A DNA stretch of 12,489 nucleotides, from contig JBFHES010000131.1 of NCBI GenBank assembly GCA_041584015.1, positions 1 to 12,489 on the forward strand, read 5' to 3'. The notes beneath the pieces are model-generated. The model had not been told where the DNA came from. It saw only the letters and a program-made list of their open reading frames with translations, and did no database searches. This stretch comes from JBFHES01 sp041584015 (lineage in GTDB: Bacteria > Bacteroidota > Bacteroidia > Bacteroidales > M50B96). Shown here one piece after another: positions 7,410 through 12,489 of this stretch (position 1 is the stretch's first letter; each line of letters begins with the position of its first letter). Both the position numbers and the translations under genes were made by a program.

Positions 7410-7468
7410 TTAAATCAACATTAACAAATCAGCCACCAAATAATCGGATCATTAACAATTGCATAAAC
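7410..7468 (+). promoter_or_regulatory. TTAACA-type repeats upstream of the lipoprotein gene
   Basis: TTAAAT (7410-7415) and TTAACA (7421-7426) are direct repeats with an 11-bp period. A second CATTAACAA copy occurs at 7450-7458 (first copy 7419-7427), followed 11 bp later by a weaker match. Eleven-bp-spaced direct repeats are how PhoB/PhoP-type regulators bind; TTAACA is the Bacillus PhoP half-site. Whether Bacteroidota use it is not shown here. I found no clean TAnnTTTG between these repeats and the ATG; the nearest are TTCATTTG and AACTTTTG, each 7 of 8. Confidence 0.25.
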
Positions 7469-7547
7469 TTGGTTTAAGCTATACTTTAATCCATTACTCT
7501 TCATTTGCGGTATAAACTTTTGATAAAAATCAAACAATCATAAAAAA

Positions 7548-8951
7548 ATGAAAAGAGTAAATTTCAAAATCACAGCCGCAATTTTAGCAATCTTTGCTAT
7601 CGGTTTTTCATCATGCAACGAAGAGGATGATCCAATTGCAACTTCAACAGAAAAAGTAATTAAAGACAATGGAGCAGGAACTGGAACTACCACATGGAGT
7701 ACCGGAGATACCATTATTCTTGAGGGATTAGTATTTGTAAATGATGGCGATATTTTAACCATTGAGCCAGGAGTAGTTGTAAAGGGCAAGCCGGGTACAG
7801 GTGAAAATGCAAGTGCTTTGATTGTGGCCAGAGGTGCAAAAATTTATGCCAATGGTACTGCCGAGCAACCAATTATTTTCACGGCATATGCCGACCAACT
7901 AAATGGGAACCTTTCAAAAACCGACAAAGGTTTATGGGGCGGATTAATCATTCTTGGAAATGGGAACTTAAATTCTGATCCGGGTGAAACAGCCATTGAA
8001 GGTATTCCTACAAGCGAGCCTCGGGGCATTTATGGCGGATCCGACGATACAGATGATTCAGGTGAATTAAGATATATTTCTATTCGACACGGAGGAACGG
8101 ATATTGGCGAGGCAAACGAGATTAACGGTTTAACTTTAGGCGGTGTAGGTAGTTCTACATTAATCGAGTACATCGAGGTTATTGCAAACAATGATGATGG
8201 TGTTGAATTTTTCGGGGGAATGCCACGATTAAAGAACATTCTGGTTGCCTATTGTAAAGATGATGCTTTTGACTACGACGAAGGATTCCGCGGATTTGGT
8301 CAGTTTTGGTGTACGATTCAACACGTTGATGTTGCTGATCGTTGCGGCGAACACGATGGTGGAACAGACCCTGAAACGGCAACTCCATACGCAACTCCAC
8401 ATATTTTTAATGCCACATACATTGGCCGTGGTACTGATGCCGGAAACAGAATCATAACTTTCCGCGACAATGCTGGTGGACATTACGCCAACTCTATTTT
8501 CGTAAACCAATCGAAAGGTATTGACTTTGAACTTTTAGCCGACGATAACTATAACCGTGTTCAGGATAGTTACCAACAGGTTTTAGATGGCAACCTGAGT
8601 ATCAACAATTGCATTTTCTGGAACGTTGCAGATGGTGCTTCAACCAGCCTGTTTAAACTATCAGCACCCAAAGATTCATCATACATGGACGGTGGCCAAG
8701 AAGTCTTTACCTACAGCACTGCAATGGCTGCCTATCTTAGTGAGAATGAATCAAGCTTTTATGCTGCCGACTATTTTGCAGCATGGGGCAACGAAGTAAA
8801 AGATCCGGGTGTATCTGCTGCCAACCCTGTTCCAACCGATGCAAGTGGTACAATGGCTACAACACCCGACAGTTGGTTCGACCAGGTAAATTACAAAGGT
8901 GCTTTTGCAACAGAAAACTGGGCACAAGGATGGACTTTAACTTTTGAATAA
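7548..8951 (+). CDS. Surface-type lipoprotein with predicted beta-helix fold; receptor partner
   Basis: This 467-aa protein has a lipoprotein signal peptide ending FSSC, with lipidation at C23. The residues after it (NEEDD) form the kind of acidic export signal that sends Bacteroidota lipoproteins to the cell surface. The body has short repeating hydrophobic beta segments separated by Gly/Asn/Asp turns (for example GDILTIEPGVVVKG 67-80, GLWGGLIILGNGNLN 128-142, EYIEVIANNDDGVEFFGG 207-224), as expected for a right-handed parallel beta-helix. The C-terminus, QVNYKGAF...NWAQGWT (446-463), is a signature I associate with a widespread uncharacterised family found beside TonB-dependent receptors. 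There is no T9SS C-terminal sorting domain and no catalytic motif I recognise. Such proteins are sometimes labelled multidrug transporter, which this sequence does not support. The receptor gene starts 99 bp downstream after a hairpin. I infer a surface ligand-capture or lid role analogous to, but unrelated to, SusD; the substrate is unknown. Confidence 0.82.
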   Translation: MKRVNFKITAAILAIFAIGFSSCNEEDDPIATSTEKVIKDNGAGTGTTTWSTGDTIILEGLVFVNDGDILTIEPGVVVKGKPGTGENASALIVARGAKIYANGTAEQPIIFTAYADQLNGNLSKTDKGLWGGLIILGNGNLNSDPGETAIEGIPTSEPRGIYGGSDDTDDSGELRYISIRHGGTDIGEANEINGLTLGGVGSSTLIEYIEVIANNDDGVEFFGGMPRLKNILVAYCKDDAFDYDEGFRGFGQFWCTIQHVDVADRCGEHDGGTDPETATPYATPHIFNATYIGRGTDAGNRIITFRDNAGGHYANSIFVNQSKGIDFELLADDNYNRVQDSYQQVLDGNLSINNCIFWNVADGASTSLFKLSAPKDSSYMDGGQEVFTYSTAMAAYLSENESSFYAADYFAAWGNEVKDPGVSAANPVPTDASGTMATTPDSWFDQVNYKGAFATENWAQGWTLTFE

Positions 8952-8978
8952 TCGAATAACATAATTGATTTAACAAAC

Positions 8979-9017
8979 GCTGATGACGTTACTGAACGTC
9001 ATCAGCTTCTTTAGTTT
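8979..9017 (+). terminator. Hairpin between lipoprotein and receptor genes; terminator or attenuator
   Basis: A perfect 12-bp stem, GCTGATGACGTT (8979-8990) with AACGTCATCAGC (8995-9006), closes on the tetraloop ACTG. TTCTTTAGTTT follows, an interrupted T tract. It starts 27 bp after the lipoprotein stop and ends 44 bp before the receptor ATG. The imperfect tail suggests partial termination or 3'-end stabilisation, which would make the lipoprotein more abundant than the receptor. TTAGTTTG at 9011-9018 is a 7-of-8 match to the -7 element, so a separate receptor promoter is possible but poorly supported. Confidence 0.65.
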
Positions 9018-9050
9018 GATAAGGAAAGAAATTAAGTAATCATAATTGGG

Positions 9051-11852
9051 ATGAAAACAAACTTACTACTTGGGGCATTGCTTCTGTTATCTGTAATAAC
9101 ATTTGCGCAACAAGGAATAATTAGAGGAAAGGTTATTGACAAGAGTTCAGGGGAAGAACTTATTGGTGCCACCATTTTTATAGAAGGAACAACCATTGGA
9201 ACCATAACCGATTTCGACGGCAACTTCTCGCTCGAGAACCTTGAGCCAGGCACAATAAACATTCGCTGCTCATTTATTTCATACGAGACCATCAACATAC
9301 AGCACGTAGAAATTAAAGCTGATGAAGTTCACATACTTAATTTTCAGCTGGGAGCAGCAGCTCTAGGATTGGAAGAAGTAACCGTTGAAGCACGCGAAAT
9401 TAAACGTACTGAAAATGCCCTTTTAGTCATGCAAAAAAAATCGGCAACGGTTATGGATGGAATCTCGGCACAGCAAATTAGCCGAATGGGTGACAACGAT
9501 GCAGCTGCGTCATTAAAACGAGTTACAGGTATTTCTGTTCAGGATGGCAAATATATATACGTGCGCGGATTAAGCGACCGCTACTCGAAAACACTTCTGA
9601 ATGGTGCTGAAATTCCGGGACTCGATCCGAATAAAAACACCGTACAAATGGACCTGTTCCCAAGTAACCTGCTTGAGAATATGGTGGTTCATAAAACATT
9701 CTCGCCAGATTTACCGGGTAGTTTTACAGGGGGGTTGGTTGATGTTGTAACAAAAGATTTCCCGGAGAAATACACCTTCCAGTTTTCAACATCATTCGGT
9801 TTTAATCCACAAGCCAACCTAATCAACAATTTCCTTTCATACGAAGGAGGATCACGTGATTGGCTAGGCATGGATGATGGAACCAGAGACGCTCCTATTG
9901 AACTGAGTAGTATTCCTTATTACGGCGAAGACTACAACCGACTGGATGAATCAACAAAAGCATTCAACAAAGAAATGGAACCTTTGGAACAAAACTCTCC
10001 AATCAACCATTCTCACTCCATCTCCATCGGCAACCAATTCGACTTTTTTGGACGCCCACTTGGACTAATTGCCGGATTAAGTTACTCAAGAGATTATAGC
10101 TATTACGATAACGGAACTAAAGGCTTATACCAGCAGTTAGGCTACGAATCAACAAGTCTGAACATCGATCACAAATACACCGATCGAAAAGGCACTGAAG
10201 AGGTACTTGCAGGTGCCATGCTGAGTGGAACCTACAAAGTTTCTAACAATAGCAAAATATCAATGACGCTATTGCGCAATCAAGGAGGTAGCTCAACGGC
10301 AAGGTACATTCGTGGTGGCAAACCAAGCGATGATGTTGATTTGGTTATTGAATCAAGAGTATTACAATTTGTAGAGCGTTCATTAAACTCGGCACAGCTT
10401 AGAGGCGAGCATCATCTGCCAGGACTTAAAAACCTGGAAGTTGATTGGCTTAGTTCATTCACTTATTCACGTCAGGATGAGCCGGACCTCAGATTTTTCA
10501 CAAACAGTTATTATCCCGGTAAAACAGGCGATTATCAATTCAGTATTCAAAACTCAATCTATAAACTTCCGGCGCGCTACTATCGCGATATGTTTGAAAC
10601 AAATTTTGACAACAAGGTAAACTTCACGCTTCCGTTTAAGCTGCTGGGTGCGCCATCAAAATTCAAGTTTGGTTTTGCCGATGTTTACAAGTACCGCGAT
10701 TTTAACGACAGCAGGGTTGATTACGATTTCCAGTTTTCGCAGGAAATGTACAACAACAATATATCGGAGTTTTTAAGCGATGATTTTATTGGACAAAACG
10801 CCATGAGCAATCTCGGCACTTCTAGTTATGGTATTTATGTAAGAGATGCGAGTGAGCAAAAAAACAGTTATGTAGGTTCGCAAAATGTATTTGCAAGTTA
10901 CATGATGGTTGACCTTCCTGTATTCGAAAAGCTCAGAGTAATTGCTGGTGCCCGTCTCGAGCAGACCACCTTACTTGTTGAAAGCGATGACGAATTTAAA
11001 GACAAAGGAGAATTGAATGATCTGGATATATTACCGGCCATCAACCTAAGTTACGCGCTCAATGACAAGATGAACTTAAGAACTGCCGTGAGCAGAACCT
11101 TAGCACGTCCAACGTTTAGAGAAATGGCGCCCTTTGCCTCAGAAGATTTTGCAGGTGGTGAGGTTAAAGTTGGTAACCCATTGCTAAAAAGAACCACCAT
11201 TAACAACATTGATGTACGTTGGGAATACTACATAAAGCCTGGTGACATGATTGCCATTAGCGGCTTCTATAAAAAGTTCTACAATCCTATTGAAGTTGTG
11301 GATAACCCAATTGCAGTTAATGCAGAACTTACCTGGCAAAACGTTCCTGAAGCAGAACTTAAAGGTATTGAGGCAGAATTCAGAAAACGTCTGGACTTTC
11401 TACCACATATGGACAACTTTAGAATCTCGGCGAACCTTACATTGGTAGAATCTTTTGTGAGCATTGATGAGATAGAATTAGCCGGACTGCCGGAAGATGC
11501 TCCAAAAACGAGAGTCATGTTCGGACAGTCACCTTACATTTTCAACGGTTTAATAAGCTACCAAAACGACAGCATTGGACTATCTGCAAACATCGGCTAC
11601 AACATTGCCGGAGAAAAAATGACGGTGGCTACCAAAGGTATTACGCCGAATATATTTGCCCAGCCAAGAGCGCAACTCGATTTTAAATTATCAAAAAAAC
11701 TGGGCGAGCATTTTAGCATGAGTTTCTCAGCTAAAAACCTGCTGAACACAACCTACCGTGAAATCTACACGCTTGGATCAACGGAGTACGATTACATAAG
11801 CTTTAGCACCGGGCGCCGTTTTTCAATTGGTATTAAATACCTAATTAATTAA
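9051..11852 (+). CDS. TonB-dependent outer-membrane receptor with N-terminal regulatory-like domain
   Basis: This 933-aa importer has a signal peptide (1-19, cleavage before QQG), a carboxypeptidase-regulatory-like domain (about 22-105), a likely TonB box EEVTVEAR (108-115), a plug (about 125-236) and a long barrel ending GRRFSIGIKYLIN. The plug motifs KYIYVRGLSDRYSKTLLNG (167-185), MDLFPSNLLENMVVHKTFSP (200-219) and GSFTGGLVDVVTKDFPE (223-239) define a receptor group shared by Bacteroidota and Proteobacteria and distinct from both SusC and FepA/BtuB-like receptors. A second hallmark is LRTAVSRTLARPTFREMAPF late in the barrel. No SusD-like gene is present; the preceding beta-helix lipoprotein is the probable partner. 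Translation starts at ATG 9051, directly before the hydrophobic signal peptide. Substrate cannot be read from sequence. Phosphate-related nutrients are a speculation resting only on the TTAACA repeats upstream of the pair. Confidence 0.93.
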   Translation: MKTNLLLGALLLLSVITFAQQGIIRGKVIDKSSGEELIGATIFIEGTTIGTITDFDGNFSLENLEPGTINIRCSFISYETINIQHVEIKADEVHILNFQLGAAALGLEEVTVEAREIKRTENALLVMQKKSATVMDGISAQQISRMGDNDAAASLKRVTGISVQDGKYIYVRGLSDRYSKTLLNGAEIPGLDPNKNTVQMDLFPSNLLENMVVHKTFSPDLPGSFTGGLVDVVTKDFPEKYTFQFSTSFGFNPQANLINNFLSYEGGSRDWLGMDDGTRDAPIELSSIPYYGEDYNRLDESTKAFNKEMEPLEQNSPINHSHSISIGNQFDFFGRPLGLIAGLSYSRDYSYYDNGTKGLYQQLGYESTSLNIDHKYTDRKGTEEVLAGAMLSGTYKVSNNSKISMTLLRNQGGSSTARYIRGGKPSDDVDLVIESRVLQFVERSLNSAQLRGEHHLPGLKNLEVDWLSSFTYSRQDEPDLRFFTNSYYPGKTGDYQFSIQNSIYKLPARYYRDMFETNFDNKVNFTLPFKLLGAPSKFKFGFADVYKYRDFNDSRVDYDFQFSQEMYNNNISEFLSDDFIGQNAMSNLGTSSYGIYVRDASEQKNSYVGSQNVFASYMMVDLPVFEKLRVIAGARLEQTTLLVESDDEFKDKGELNDLDILPAINLSYALNDKMNLRTAVSRTLARPTFREMAPFASEDFAGGEVKVGNPLLKRTTINNIDVRWEYYIKPGDMIAISGFYKKFYNPIEVVDNPIAVNAELTWQNVPEAELKGIEAEFRKRLDFLPHMDNFRISANLTLVESFVSIDEIELAGLPEDAPKTRVMFGQSPYIFNGLISYQNDSIGLSANIGYNIAGEKMTVATKGITPNIFAQPRAQLDFKLSKKLGEHFSMSFSAKNLLNTTYREIYTLGSTEYDYISFSTGRRFSIGIKYLIN

Positions 11853-11865
11853 AAAGTATTTACGC

Positions 11866-11910
11866 AAACAATAAAGGCAGCGTATTCCGCTGCCTTTATT
11901 GTTTTATATC
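11866..11910. terminator. Bidirectional terminator between convergent genes
   Basis: A perfect 17-bp stem pairs 11866-11882 with 11888-11904 (core AAGGCAGCG/CGCTGCCTT) around a five-base TATTC loop. The right arm ends in TTTATTGTTTTAT on the plus strand, and the left arm gives TTTATTGTTT in the opposite direction. It can therefore end both the receptor transcript and the converging phosphorylase transcript; the stop codons are only 72 bp apart. Confidence 0.88.
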
Positions 11911-11924
11911 GATTCAGTGGTTGG

Positions 11925-12489
11925 CTACAATTCCGCCAAAAACTTCTTAATCAACTTAGTCATTTTTGGCTCAACTTCCTGAGCCACTATCTGCACAATT
12001 TCATGCGTAATTTCTTCCTGCTCGTCAGGTGTACCCATATCGGTAATTACCGAAACAGCTACACAAGGTAAGTTCATATGTCTGGCAACAATAGCCTCCG
12101 GCACGGTAGACATACCAACGGCATCGGCACCAACAGTTCTAATGTAATGATATTCCGCAGGTGTTTCGTACGTTGGCCCTGAGATGCCAGCATAAACACC
12201 ATTTTGCAAATCAATTGCATTATCATAAGCAACCTTGTTAATCAGGTTAACCATGCTGGTGGCATACACTTCGCTCATGTCAGGAAATCTTGGTCCCAAT
12301 TCTTCAATATTTGGCCCACGTAGCGGATGATCCGGAAACAGATTGATGTGATCTGTTATCACCATTATATCTCCAACGCTAAATCCTGGATTTAAACCAC
12401 CACTGGCATTCGAAAGCATTAAGGTTTCAATGCCTAAGAACTTAAGTATGCGTATTGGGAAAGTAACTTCCTGCATAGAATAGCCTTCG
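11925..12489 (-). CDS. Purine nucleoside phosphorylase, trimeric type (5' end missing)
   Basis: This enzyme cleaves purine nucleosides with phosphate to the free base and ribose-1-phosphate in cytoplasmic purine salvage. The reading frame continues past the first in-window ATG to the window edge (EGYSMQEVTFPIR), matching the family's GRFHxYEGY region. That ATG is therefore internal, and roughly 80-90 N-terminal residues lie outside. Numbering from it, visible family motifs are NASGGLNPG (23-31, phosphate/ribose site), ITDHINL (40-46), GISGPTYETPAEYH (97-110, base-binding Glu104) and DAVGMSTVPEAIVARH (118-133). The purine-contact loop reads VSVITDMG (141-148), with Asp146 where mammalian PNP has Asn243. 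The C-terminus is complete (FLAEL, TAG stop). It converges on the receptor gene and is unlikely to be functionally tied to it. The related MTA phosphorylase family is less likely given the GMSTVPE/VARH pattern. Confidence 0.92.
   Translation of the reverse strand, partial: EGYSMQEVTFPIRILKFLGIETLMLSNASGGLNPGFSVGDIMVITDHINLFPDHPLRGPNIEELGPRFPDMSEVYATSMVNLINKVAYDNAIDLQNGVYAGISGPTYETPAEYHYIRTVGADAVGMSTVPEAIVARHMNLPCVAVSVITDMGTPDEQEEITHEIVQIVAQEVEPKMTKLIKKFLAEL

Noticed and set aside
8179..8510. Overlapping minus-strand and plus-strand open frames of 70-93 codons inside the lipoprotein gene
   Set aside because: They lie wholly within a well-supported gene, have low-complexity compositions with no recognisable domain, and lack initiation context; they are frame shadows.
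7548..11852. Classical SusCD glycan-utilisation locus
   Set aside because: The lipoprotein lacks SusD-like helical repeats and precedes the receptor. No glycoside hydrolase or carbohydrate sensor is nearby, and the receptor plug motifs are not SusC-type.

Overview
The window comes from a Gram-negative member of the Bacteroidota, most likely a marine Bacteroidales/Marinilabiliales-type bacterium; the family-level guess is weak. Four things support this: two TonB-dependent receptors carrying the N-terminal carboxypeptidase-regulatory-like extension typical of the phylum, a surface-type lipoprotein with an acidic export signal after its cysteine, matches to the Bacteroidota -7 promoter element TAnnTTTG, and no strong Shine-Dalgarno sequences before start codons. 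Base composition looks uniform. I see no insertion sequence, integrase, phage gene, CRISPR array, tRNA or rRNA.

Layout from left to right. Positions 1-369 hold no convincing protein gene. They carry a perfect -7 element at the left edge, three successive hairpins and a plus-strand terminator, so they may encode a small RNA or a 3' untranslated region. Positions 370-4236 carry two minus-strand genes: an orphan membrane sensor histidine kinase (GTG start) and a large AsmA-family envelope protein. A 230-bp divergent promoter region follows, flanked by an inverted 12-mer.

Positions 4467-7270 form a two-gene plus-strand unit closed by a terminator: a small two-helix membrane protein with a histidine-rich periplasmic loop, then a TonB-dependent receptor with heme-receptor-like motifs. 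Together they look like a metal or metal-chelate uptake cassette.

Positions 7548-11852 hold a second uptake module: a predicted surface-exposed beta-helix lipoprotein followed by a large TonB-dependent receptor, with a perfect 12-bp hairpin between them. There is no SusD, so this is not a classical glycan-uptake pair; the substrate is unknown. The last gene, converging on the receptor across a 17-bp-stem bidirectional terminator, is the C-terminal two thirds of a trimeric-type purine nucleoside phosphorylase that runs off the right edge.

Overall this is an envelope and nutrient-acquisition neighbourhood. The most novel-looking elements are the His-rich small protein with its receptor, the beta-helix lipoprotein/receptor pair, and the structured non-coding stretch at the left edge. 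None of them proves a new system on sequence alone.
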